Shown one piece after another: positions 37,488 through 45,325 of a stretch of DNA of 64,000 nucleotides. The position numbers and the translations under genes are program-made. This stretch comes from Acidovorax temperans (GTDB taxonomy: Bacteria; Pseudomonadota; Gammaproteobacteria; Burkholderiales; Burkholderiaceae_C): positions 434,001-498,000 of the forward strand of contig NZ_VFPV01000003.1 in assembly GCF_006716905.1 (NCBI RefSeq). Direction: 5' to 3'. Under the pieces are notes generated by a model. The model was given only the letters and a program-made list of their open reading frames with translations. It was not told the DNA's origin and made no database searches. Position 1 is the stretch's first letter, and every line of letters begins with the position of its first letter.

Positions 37488-37511
37488 TACCGCAGCGTCA
37501 CCAGACCATCC

Positions 37512-38549
37512 ATGCACGCTCACGACGAACGCGACCAGTTCTCCCCCCCCTCGCCGCCCGGCCGCCTGCGCGCGGTGTCGCTGGCCGTTGTGGTGCACGC
37601 CGCATTGATCGCGGCGCTGACCATGGGGGTGAACTGGACCACGACGACCGACCAGCCAGCAGTGGAGGCCGAGCTGTGGTCAGCGGTTCCGCAGCAGGCC
37701 GCGCCTGCCCTCGTGGCCCCGCCCCCACCGCCTGCGCCTCCCACGCCCGCAGAGCCTCCTCCGCCACCCGCTGCCGTGGTGCCGCCCCCGCCTCCACCTG
37801 CGCCACGGGCTCAGGAAAAGCCTGACACCCGCGAAGCAGACATTGCCATCGAGCGCGAGAAAAAGCGGCTGGCGCAGGAAAAGCGTGAACGCGCCGAACA
37901 GCAGGAGCGAGAAAAGCGCGAACGCGAGCGCCGCGAGAAGCTGGAAGCTGAAAAGAAAGAGCGCCTGCAAAAAGAAAAAGAACGCGAGAAGGAACGTGAA
38001 AAAGAGCGCGAGCTGAAGGAAAAGCAGGAAGCACAAAAACGCGCCGAGCAAAAGAAGCAGGCCGAAGAAAAGCGCCGTGCCGAAGAAGCAGAAGCCAAGC
38101 GCAAGGCCGCCGCAGACGCGGAGGCCAAACGCAAGGCGGAAGCCGATGCGAAGCGCCGGGCCGATGCCGAAGCCAAGGAACTGGCCGCCTTGCGTGACGC
38201 CAACATGCGCCGCATGCAAGGCCTGGCGGGCGCCACTGGCGGCGAACATGCCACGGGCAAAGACAAGGTTACCTCGGGCCCCTCAGGCAGCTACGGCGGC
38301 AAGGTGGCAGCCAAGGTCAAGCCCAACATCGTGTACCCCGATGCTATTTCGGGCAACCCCCGGGCCGTGGTGGAAGTGCGTGCGGCGCCCGACGGAACCA
38401 TCGTCGGCAAAAAGCTAATCCAGTCCAGTGGCAACAAGGCATGGGACGACGCCGTGTTGCGCGCCCTGGAAAAGACGGAAACCTTGCCACGCGATGTGGA
38501 TGGGCGTGTACCTTCCTCACTGGAGATTGGCTTCAGGCCACAGGATTGA
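37512..38549 (+). CDS. tolA: TolA, energy-transducing envelope protein
   Basis: 345 residues. One N-terminal membrane helix (about 20-40) is followed by a Pro-rich segment, a long highly charged Lys/Glu/Arg/Ala helix (about 105-235), and a TonB-like C-terminal domain (KVKPNIVYPDAISGNPRAVVEVRAAPDG). Spans the periplasm and links TolQR to Pal/TolB. The expected tolB and pal genes do not follow. Instead, mobile elements begin 69 bp downstream. Confidence 0.95.
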   Translation: MHAHDERDQFSPPSPPGRLRAVSLAVVVHAALIAALTMGVNWTTTTDQPAVEAELWSAVPQQAAPALVAPPPPPAPPTPAEPPPPPAAVVPPPPPPAPRAQEKPDTREADIAIEREKKRLAQEKRERAEQQEREKRERERREKLEAEKKERLQKEKEREKEREKERELKEKQEAQKRAEQKKQAEEKRRAEEAEAKRKAAADAEAKRKAEADAKRRADAEAKELAALRDANMRRMQGLAGATGGEHATGKDKVTSGPSGSYGGKVAAKVKPNIVYPDAISGNPRAVVEVRAAPDGTIVGKKLIQSSGNKAWDDAVLRALEKTETLPRDVDGRVPSSLEIGFRPQD

Positions 38550-38625
38550 ACGAGAGAGTGGCGCCTGGGGCTTGCCACCACAAGCCACCCAGGTGGGCCG
38601 CGATTTCAAGACAAAACGGGCTCTT

Positions 38626-39594
38626 CTAGCGAATGCTAGTGACACTTTGATTCCCCATGGCCGCACCCAGCACCAGCGCGGGCTGCAGCCCCGTGGGGCC
38701 TGATCGGTCCAGCATCCTGAACCAGCCCAGGTACGAATCAAGGTATTTCGTTGCAACGCCCTTGAAACGCTGCATCCACCCGCGCAGCCTGCTGACATAG
38801 GCATTGACGTTCTGGACATGCCAGGGCCCCCTCACCCGCTGGCCCCGGCTCACGTTCACTGCCCGGTGCTGCACACCCAAGAGCCGCGCTGCACTGGCCA
38901 GAGTGACGCTGCCGTCGGTGCACAGGATGGTGTCCGGTGGCAACAAGGGCTTGAGTGCTGCTTGCACACTGACGGCCTTGCTCGTCTGCAGAATGAGGTT
39001 GACCGTTGCTCCCGCCCGGTCTCGTGCCATCAGTACGGGTGTGTACTCCGAACCCTTGCAGCCAGCCAGTGCCTTGCCGCCCCGCCGGCGAGGACGGCGC
39101 AGCAACCCTCTTTGGCCTTTGCAGGAGACCAGGAAGTAGGACTCATCGGCCTCGGCAATGCCCACAAGCTGGTGAGCCTGCTGGTGGCTTGGGCAGGCCA
39201 GGAAGCGGTGGCGCCAGCGAAAGGCGGTGCTTTGCGCCACGCCCAGGCGCTGGGCCACCTGGTTTAGCGAAAGGCCCTCGCTCAGAGCTTGTGCCTGACC
39301 CATCCACTTGTCCCGCAGATGCAAACGCGCCAGCGGTGTGCCAGTCAAGGCGTTGAAGGTGCGTGCGCAATGGCGACACTTGAAACGTTGCAGCCCATTG
39401 GCCGAGCCGTTCTTGACGAGCAGGGAGCTGCTGCAATGCGGGCAAGCCCGAGGAGCATCACCGTGTGCTTCTAAAACGGCGATGGCTTGACTGTGATCGA
39501 GCAGAGCCTGCAGAGAGCTTGCCAGTTGCTGGAGCTGGTGGTGCGTCAGCTGGGGCAAGCTGTGGATCAAGCGCGTCATCTGTTGCTGTCGCAT
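38626..39594 (-). CDS. IS1595-family transposase (ISXO2-like)
   Basis: 322 residues from the ATG at 39594, which has a strong AGGAG eight bases upstream. An N-terminal zinc ribbon (CPHC ... CRHC) and helix-turn-helix (LNQVAQRLGVAQSTAFRWRHR) precede the ISXO2-like catalytic domain. Asp residues lie in AEADESYF and CTDGS, and an Asn in the HVQNVNAYVSRLRGWM region stands where DDE enzymes carry Glu; some IS1595 groups use Asn. The stop codon and last residues (TSIR) are encoded by the terminal repeat itself. Coding sequence intact, but the nested IS4 copy separates it from upstream promoter sequence. Confidence 0.9.
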   Translation of the reverse strand: MRQQQMTRLIHSLPQLTHHQLQQLASSLQALLDHSQAIAVLEAHGDAPRACPHCSSSLLVKNGSANGLQRFKCRHCARTFNALTGTPLARLHLRDKWMGQAQALSEGLSLNQVAQRLGVAQSTAFRWRHRFLACPSHQQAHQLVGIAEADESYFLVSCKGQRGLLRRPRRRGGKALAGCKGSEYTPVLMARDRAGATVNLILQTSKAVSVQAALKPLLPPDTILCTDGSVTLASAARLLGVQHRAVNVSRGQRVRGPWHVQNVNAYVSRLRGWMQRFKGVATKYLDSYLGWFRMLDRSGPTGLQPALVLGAAMGNQSVTSIR

Positions 39595-39651
39595 GGCCTT
39601 CTCCTGGGGCAGACGCAAAGGCGTCATACTTAAAAAATGAGGGCCATGGGG

Positions 39652-41093
39652 CAATGCCGCTCAGTTAAGTCTGAGCGGCATTTTTTTGACGGGATACTGG
39701 GTCTTGGTCATACGAACCTCACGCGGATACCGCCTGTGGGATCTGCGAGGCGGCAGCACGAAGCGGCGGATGTTCTTTCTCATGGCCGCAAGCTTGGCCG
39801 GGATGGCCCCAGGGGTGTGTGATCCTGAACTCCACAGCCACTCATCCACGATGTAGCGCAGCGCCGTGATGAAGCTGATGCGACAGGGCTGCACTTTGGC
39901 CTCGTCTGCGATGCGCGTGATCTCCAAGCGGATCAGGTTGTACATCAACAAGGTTGCCCACAGCTCTTGCTTGACCCCATCGGGTTGCTGGCTGCGCAAC
40001 GTCATCGCCTGGCCCAGCATGTCCGTCTTCATCTCTCCATAGGCCAGCTCAATCTCCCAGCGTTCGTGGTACAGCGCGAACACCTCCTCGGCCTTGTAGC
40101 GTGCCGGATCCATCAGGGACGTGAACAAGGTTCTGGGTTTGCCATCGAGTTCACGGGTGATGGCGCGCACCTCCCACGTGAGCGGCAAGCCGGGGTCTTT
40201 CTTGCGAGCTTGGGGCGAGACCTTCATGCGCAAGCTCACATCGCCAGGGCCATGCGTTTGCACCACCTCGCCCCTGAGTCCGGCACGCGCAGGGATCAGC
40301 CAGTGACGTCCCTGGCGGTGTTGCAGCGGCCACAGCAGACTTGCCGAGTAAAACCCTTTGTCCACAATCACCAGCGAGTCAGGCGGCAACTTCGGCCACA
40401 AGCGTTCAGCCAATGCGTACTCACTGGTGTCGTAGGCATCCAGGCTGGCATCTACCAATAAACGAGCTCTGGCATCGAGCAAGCAGGCCATGCGCACCAG
40501 GGGGAAGGGACTTTGGTGGTCTGCGTGGTTGCGCTGGCAACCAAAGTGCTGGCGGTTGTCTTGTGTGTCGGGGGTACGCCAGACCACGCCATCCAATGCG
40601 TACAGCGCCAAGCCTTGCCAGCGGTGGCGAGCGGCCTGCTGGTGCGCCCAATGGGCAGCAGTGTGGCGAAACAGCCATTGCAGGGGCTCACTGCCCAGCC
40701 GTTGGCGCGCCTGGCTCAGCGCGCTGGAGCTGATGGGTTCATTGTGCTGCCCAGGCAGTGCCAGCTCCAGTACCTCGGCCACGTTCACGATGGAGCGGTC
40801 TCTAAGCAAGGCCACACCCAATACCAGCCAAAGTGCCTGCTCCATGGGCAGTCGCCGCTTGCGCAGCGTGGCTACACCCGTCATCTGCAAGGCCTGTTCA
40901 ATCCACTGCTGGGGTATGTTGCTTTGAACGACACCCCATTGTTCGGGGCTCGCAAACTCATGGGTATCGTTCAGGTACTCTTGCAGCAGCATTGGCTATC
41001 GCTTGACCTCTATGGCCAAAGCTCAATTGATCAAGCCTGCACTGTACAAACAACAAAGACCCCGAAGGGCCTTTGCTTAACTTACTGGCATTG
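39652..41093 (-). mobile_element. IS4-family element, copy A
   Basis: 1442 bp with imperfect inverted ends (CAATGCCAGTAAGTTAAG against CAATGCCGCTCAGTTAAG, 15 of 18 matching). It is flanked by an 11-bp duplication GGGCCATGGGG (39641-39651, 41094-41104). It is inserted in the leader of the IS1595 element, between that element's right end and its transposase gene. Same length and encoded protein as copy B. Confidence 0.93.
39661..40992 (-). CDS. IS4-family transposase, copy A
   Basis: 443 residues, DDE transposase. The IS4 signature Y-(2)-R-(3)-E-(6)-K is perfect in YHERWEIELAYGEMK. The catalytic Asp residues are in YALDGVVW and VIVDKGFYS. Identical in protein sequence to the copy at 43944-45275. 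No frameshift, so potentially active. Confidence 0.95.
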   Translation of the reverse strand: MLLQEYLNDTHEFASPEQWGVVQSNIPQQWIEQALQMTGVATLRKRRLPMEQALWLVLGVALLRDRSIVNVAEVLELALPGQHNEPISSSALSQARQRLGSEPLQWLFRHTAAHWAHQQAARHRWQGLALYALDGVVWRTPDTQDNRQHFGCQRNHADHQSPFPLVRMACLLDARARLLVDASLDAYDTSEYALAERLWPKLPPDSLVIVDKGFYSASLLWPLQHRQGRHWLIPARAGLRGEVVQTHGPGDVSLRMKVSPQARKKDPGLPLTWEVRAITRELDGKPRTLFTSLMDPARYKAEEVFALYHERWEIELAYGEMKTDMLGQAMTLRSQQPDGVKQELWATLLMYNLIRLEITRIADEAKVQPCRISFITALRYIVDEWLWSSGSHTPGAIPAKLAAMRKNIRRFVLPPRRSHRRYPREVRMTKTQYPVKKMPLRLN

Positions 41094-41148
41094 GGGCCAT
41101 GGGGCGCAATTAAAGGGGCATCACTAGCATTCGCTAGAAGAGCCACAA

Positions 41149-41205
41149 AACGACCTCCAGCGCTTGTCAGACAAGCGCAAGCAGCTATATTTTTTATAGC
41201 ATATG
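41149..41205. repeat. REP-like palindrome (copy f)
   Basis: Perfect 9-bp stem GCGCTTGTC (41160-41168) and GACAAGCGC (41170-41178), followed by AAGCAGCTATATTTTTTAT. It lies just beyond the ankyrin gene stop, so it could act as its terminator, though its T-tract is on the plus strand. Confidence 0.65.
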
Positions 41206-41219
41206 ATCAAACCTGCACC

Positions 41220-43751
41220 TCAAGGCGCCACTGGCTGGCGCTCTTGCAGCCAGCGCACCGCATCTGCCTGTTTGCCAAACTGGGCCCAGTCCAGCGCCGT
41301 TTTGCCGTGCGCGTCGCGGCTCCACAAATCCACGCCTTGCGCTTGCAACCACTCCAAAGCGGCCAGGCGCCCTTTGGCCGCCGCCAGCATGGCCGGTGTC
41401 TCGCCACGGCTTGCCGGGGCAGGCTCCACCAGTGACTGGCCCTGCCCTTGCAGCCACGCCAGGCAAGGCACACAGCCGCTTTGCGCGGCCATGTGCACGG
41501 GGCCCCAGTCCCAGCGGTTGCGGGCCTGCAAGCTGGCACCCGCCTGCACCAGCCGTTGCGCCACGCCAAGGTGGCCGCCATAGAAGGCCCGCAGCAAGGC
41601 GGTGTCGCCCCGCTCACTGTCTTTTTGCATCTGTCGAAAATCCACCTGCGCCCCTGCCTGGAGCAACAGTTCCACATGCTCCTGCTGCCCGCGATGGGCC
41701 GCGAGCATGAGCATGGAAGAACCACTGTCGGCCAGCAAATTGGGGTTGGCGCCCTGCTGCAGCGCCTGCGCCAGGGCTTGTGCATTTCCTGCGTTCTGGG
41801 CGTCGATGAGCTGGGCATCTGCGGGGGCCCAGATGCGTTCCACCTGTGGAGCACGGGCAGACTGCTGGTGCCGGGCGGGGTTCCAGGCCAGAACCCGGGT
41901 ATCCATCACCCATGCGCACGCCAGCGCCGCGACCAAGAAGCCGCCCCACGCAGGCCGGGAATGCTCCGTTGCCACCGCCCGCTGCAACCCTGGCGTGAAG
42001 CGGCCTTGACGGTCCTTCCACGCCTGCGCGATAGCTTGACCTACGGCACGCGCAGTGCCCGTGCCATGCACACCAGGGGTGAGCCTGGTCAACTCACCCT
42101 GTGCATTTTTGGCATGCACGGCGTAGTAGTCTCGCTTCGCGGCGCCTGCGCCATGCGTAAAAAACAGTTTGTAGACCAGGGACTGGCTGGCAGCACCGGG
42201 CAACTGAACCCGTCGCGACCAGAACCACGAACCTCTTGCCACCAGCAGACCATCGTCCAGCACGCTCAAAGTCCAGCGCCGGGTTGCAGCGTGCAGCAGC
42301 CACCCCAGCAACACCAGCCAGGCCAACATGCCCCACAGGCTCTGCGGTAGCACGAATGCGCCGGGCTGCAGGCGGGCATGATTCCACCCATCGCCTACCA
42401 ATGCGGCAGCAGCCACCACGGCAGACCAGCGCCAAGGCGTTTGCCCAAACTGCAGACTCCATCCACCGGCCCCTTCGCGCACCTGAACATTGACAGGCAG
42501 CCGTGATACGCCCGGTGAAGCCGCGCCGCCCTCTTCCGCCGCGTCGACCGGTCCAATAGGGATCTCCTCCTGCCAGGCAGCCGAAGGAGCGTACGGATCG
42601 ACATCCAACCGCACCTCTATCGCGGTGGATGCTTGAATAGGCAAGTCATAAGCCAGCTCCAGCCCGCCCTCTGCCCCCAACAACTCCAACCGCCAGTCCA
42701 CGCGCTCGCCACTGCGCTGGGCGCCATGGGTAGGAGCATCGTCTGGAAGGGAAAACCGGGCCACTAGGCGCAGATGCCCATCACCCAGTGCCAGGCGGCG
42801 CGTGCCAGCCTCCAGGGTCTGCACGCGCCGCTCGGGTGAGCCTGAACTGGCTTCGTCCACACGGTATTGCGCCACGCGCAGCTGGAATTGGTCAGCAGCC
42901 GGGTGCTGCGCCGCGCGGGGCGGCAGCACCAGCGTCACTTCAACGGGCTGCCCAGCCCTGGGCCGTGACGGCAGTGCCGTCATGGCCAGACCACGGTAGC
43001 GCCAGACCTTGCGGGTTTGATGAACAGCAGCCCAGACCATGCCCGCGCCAATGGCCACAAAACCTCCCAAAAGCGCCTTGACCCACCAGGGTGCGCGAGC
43101 GTCGCTCCAGAACAGCGCCGCCATGGGAAAAGAAATACCGCACCAGAACAGCGTGAAGGCCCACAGACCCCAATGGCTGTTGGTCAGCGGGTTGGGCGGT
43201 GAATCTTCTGGCGCCTTTGCAACGCGGCCCGACAGCAGCCGCCACAGCATCCAGCCAGCGGCCAAGCCCACCCCGGTAAAGACCAGTGCAAACGGCAAGC
43301 GAAAGATTTGCAACCGCCAGCGGATGGACGGGTCTACCAGGGCCTCAGAGGGCTGCGCGGGGTTGACCCAGACCGTGATGGGGCGCCCTTGTTGCTGCGC
43401 CTGGTGCAGCGTCTGAAACCATCGCTCCTGCCAATCACCCACGTTGTCGGCACCCGCTTGGGGGGCCAACCCCACGCGCTGACTTTCGTAGGATTTGCCA
43501 GCGATTTCGTAGCGATAGCGCACCAGCACCTGGTAGGCGGTGCCTCCCTCACTGCCCGCATGTTTGCGAATCTGGGCGTCCAGCACCTGCGCTGGCACAG
43601 GCTGCCACGACTGGACTGACAACGCAGCCTGCAAGGTAGAGGCCAGGGGACGCAGCCCGGCCCAGTAACCCACGGCCGTGAAGAGGACCACAAACACGGC
43701 ACAAAACACCAGCAACACGCCCCGCCCCACTGCCGTTCTTCCTTCTGCCAT
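41220..43751 (-). CDS. DUF3592 membrane protein with C-terminal ankyrin repeats
   Basis: 843 residues. A membrane helix lies at about 12-32. A DUF3592-like extracytoplasmic segment follows (VQSWQPVPAQVLDAQ, YQVLVRYRYEIAGKSYESQRVG). Several further helices lie near 150-175, 195-240, 455-490 and 625-640. At the C-terminus there are four to five ankyrin repeats (about 665-835, for example GANPNLLADSGSSMLMLAAHRG). The ribosome site is AGGAGGAG. The combination suggests a membrane-anchored protein-interaction scaffold. Function unknown. It is enclosed by the two inverted IS4 copies. Confidence 0.8.
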   Translation of the reverse strand: MAEGRTAVGRGVLLVFCAVFVVLFTAVGYWAGLRPLASTLQAALSVQSWQPVPAQVLDAQIRKHAGSEGGTAYQVLVRYRYEIAGKSYESQRVGLAPQAGADNVGDWQERWFQTLHQAQQQGRPITVWVNPAQPSEALVDPSIRWRLQIFRLPFALVFTGVGLAAGWMLWRLLSGRVAKAPEDSPPNPLTNSHWGLWAFTLFWCGISFPMAALFWSDARAPWWVKALLGGFVAIGAGMVWAAVHQTRKVWRYRGLAMTALPSRPRAGQPVEVTLVLPPRAAQHPAADQFQLRVAQYRVDEASSGSPERRVQTLEAGTRRLALGDGHLRLVARFSLPDDAPTHGAQRSGERVDWRLELLGAEGGLELAYDLPIQASTAIEVRLDVDPYAPSAAWQEEIPIGPVDAAEEGGAASPGVSRLPVNVQVREGAGGWSLQFGQTPWRWSAVVAAAALVGDGWNHARLQPGAFVLPQSLWGMLAWLVLLGWLLHAATRRWTLSVLDDGLLVARGSWFWSRRVQLPGAASQSLVYKLFFTHGAGAAKRDYYAVHAKNAQGELTRLTPGVHGTGTARAVGQAIAQAWKDRQGRFTPGLQRAVATEHSRPAWGGFLVAALACAWVMDTRVLAWNPARHQQSARAPQVERIWAPADAQLIDAQNAGNAQALAQALQQGANPNLLADSGSSMLMLAAHRGQQEHVELLLQAGAQVDFRQMQKDSERGDTALLRAFYGGHLGVAQRLVQAGASLQARNRWDWGPVHMAAQSGCVPCLAWLQGQGQSLVEPAPASRGETPAMLAAAKGRLAALEWLQAQGVDLWSRDAHGKTALDWAQFGKQADAVRWLQERQPVAP

Positions 43752-43842
43752 GGCTCCTCCTTTTTGTTGTTATGGCCTTTAGCATAGTGACGAATTCATG
43801 ACGATTTGGTGACAACGCCCAACAAAAAACGGCCCCGAAGGG

Positions 43843-45284
43843 CAATGCCAGTAAGTTAAGCAAAGGCCCTTCGGGGTCTTTGTTGTTTGTACAGTGCAGG
43901 CTTGATCAATTGAGCTTTGGCCATAGAGGTCAAGCGATAGCCAATGCTGCTGCAAGAGTACCTGAACGATACCCATGAGTTTGCGAGCCCCGAACAATGG
44001 GGTGTCGTTCAAAGCAACATACCCCAGCAGTGGATTGAACAGGCCTTGCAGATGACGGGTGTAGCCACGCTGCGCAAGCGGCGACTGCCCATGGAGCAGG
44101 CACTTTGGCTGGTATTGGGTGTGGCCTTGCTTAGAGACCGCTCCATCGTGAACGTGGCCGAGGTACTGGAGCTGGCACTGCCTGGGCAGCACAATGAACC
44201 CATCAGCTCCAGCGCGCTGAGCCAGGCGCGCCAACGGCTGGGCAGTGAGCCCCTGCAATGGCTGTTTCGCCACACTGCTGCCCATTGGGCGCACCAGCAG
44301 GCCGCTCGCCACCGCTGGCAAGGCTTGGCGCTGTACGCATTGGATGGCGTGGTCTGGCGTACCCCCGACACACAAGACAACCGCCAGCACTTTGGTTGCC
44401 AGCGCAACCACGCAGACCACCAAAGTCCCTTCCCCCTGGTGCGCATGGCCTGCTTGCTCGATGCCAGAGCTCGTTTATTGGTAGATGCCAGCCTGGATGC
44501 CTACGACACCAGTGAGTACGCATTGGCTGAACGCTTGTGGCCGAAGTTGCCGCCTGACTCGCTGGTGATTGTGGACAAAGGGTTTTACTCGGCAAGTCTG
44601 CTGTGGCCGCTGCAACACCGCCAGGGACGTCACTGGCTGATCCCTGCGCGTGCCGGACTCAGGGGCGAGGTGGTGCAAACGCATGGCCCTGGCGATGTGA
44701 GCTTGCGCATGAAGGTCTCGCCCCAAGCTCGCAAGAAAGACCCCGGCTTGCCGCTCACGTGGGAGGTGCGCGCCATCACCCGTGAACTCGATGGCAAACC
44801 CAGAACCTTGTTCACGTCCCTGATGGATCCGGCACGCTACAAGGCCGAGGAGGTGTTCGCGCTGTACCACGAACGCTGGGAGATTGAGCTGGCCTATGGA
44901 GAGATGAAGACGGACATGCTGGGCCAGGCGATGACGTTGCGCAGCCAGCAACCCGATGGGGTCAAGCAAGAGCTGTGGGCAACCTTGTTGATGTACAACC
45001 TGATCCGCTTGGAGATCACGCGCATCGCAGACGAGGCCAAAGTGCAGCCCTGTCGCATCAGCTTCATCACGGCGCTGCGCTACATCGTGGATGAGTGGCT
45101 GTGGAGTTCAGGATCACACACCCCTGGGGCCATCCCGGCCAAGCTTGCGGCCATGAGAAAGAACATCCGCCGCTTCGTGCTGCCGCCTCGCAGATCCCAC
45201 AGGCGGTATCCGCGTGAGGTTCGTATGACCAAGACCCAGTATCCCGTCAAAAAAATGCCGCTCAGACTTAACTGAGCGGCATTG
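43843..45284 (+). mobile_element. IS4-family element, copy B
   Basis: 1442 bp, same ends as copy A but opposite orientation. Flanked by a 10-bp duplication CCCCGAAGGG (43833-43842, 45285-45294), which is different from copy A, so this was an independent insertion. The target is the loop and stem of a GC-rich hairpin that terminates acnB. Confidence 0.93.
43944..45275 (+). CDS. IS4-family transposase, copy B
   Basis: 443 residues, protein sequence identical to copy A, with the intact YREK signature and Asp residues. It starts about 100 bp inside the element, downstream of an internal hairpin (AAAGGCCCTTCGGGGTCTTT) that may shield it from outside transcription. Confidence 0.95.
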   Translation: MLLQEYLNDTHEFASPEQWGVVQSNIPQQWIEQALQMTGVATLRKRRLPMEQALWLVLGVALLRDRSIVNVAEVLELALPGQHNEPISSSALSQARQRLGSEPLQWLFRHTAAHWAHQQAARHRWQGLALYALDGVVWRTPDTQDNRQHFGCQRNHADHQSPFPLVRMACLLDARARLLVDASLDAYDTSEYALAERLWPKLPPDSLVIVDKGFYSASLLWPLQHRQGRHWLIPARAGLRGEVVQTHGPGDVSLRMKVSPQARKKDPGLPLTWEVRAITRELDGKPRTLFTSLMDPARYKAEEVFALYHERWEIELAYGEMKTDMLGQAMTLRSQQPDGVKQELWATLLMYNLIRLEITRIADEAKVQPCRISFITALRYIVDEWLWSSGSHTPGAIPAKLAAMRKNIRRFVLPPRRSHRRYPREVRMTKTQYPVKKMPLRLN

Positions 45285-45325
45285 CCCCGAAGGGCCGTTT
45301 GCATTCATGCGCTGAGCGCAGCCTG

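Larger units (their letters stand above)
38619..41144 (-). mobile_element. IS1595-family element, interrupted by an IS4-family copy
   Basis: Terminal inverted repeats start GGCTCTTCTAGCGAATGC and run about 24-26 bp. A perfect 8-bp duplication ACAAAACG flanks it (38611-38618, 41145-41152), the length typical of IS1595. Without the nested IS4 copy and its 11-bp duplication, the element is about 1073 bp. Its ends match the MITE ends, making it the likely source of the MITE-mobilising transposase. Confidence 0.92.
43823..45302 (-). terminator. acnB rho-independent terminator split by IS4 copy B
   Basis: Joining the flanks and removing one duplication gives a stem AAACGGCCC, loop CGAA, GGGCCGTTT, with a T-rich tail when read on the minus strand. 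This would terminate acnB (and perhaps the convergent side). The IS lies within it, so the hairpin now exists only as separated halves. Confidence 0.75.

Noticed and set aside
39652-45284. Composite transposon made of two IS4 copies carrying the ankyrin gene
   Set aside because: Each IS copy has its own different target duplication and there is no shared duplication at the outer ends, so the pair did not move as one unit.
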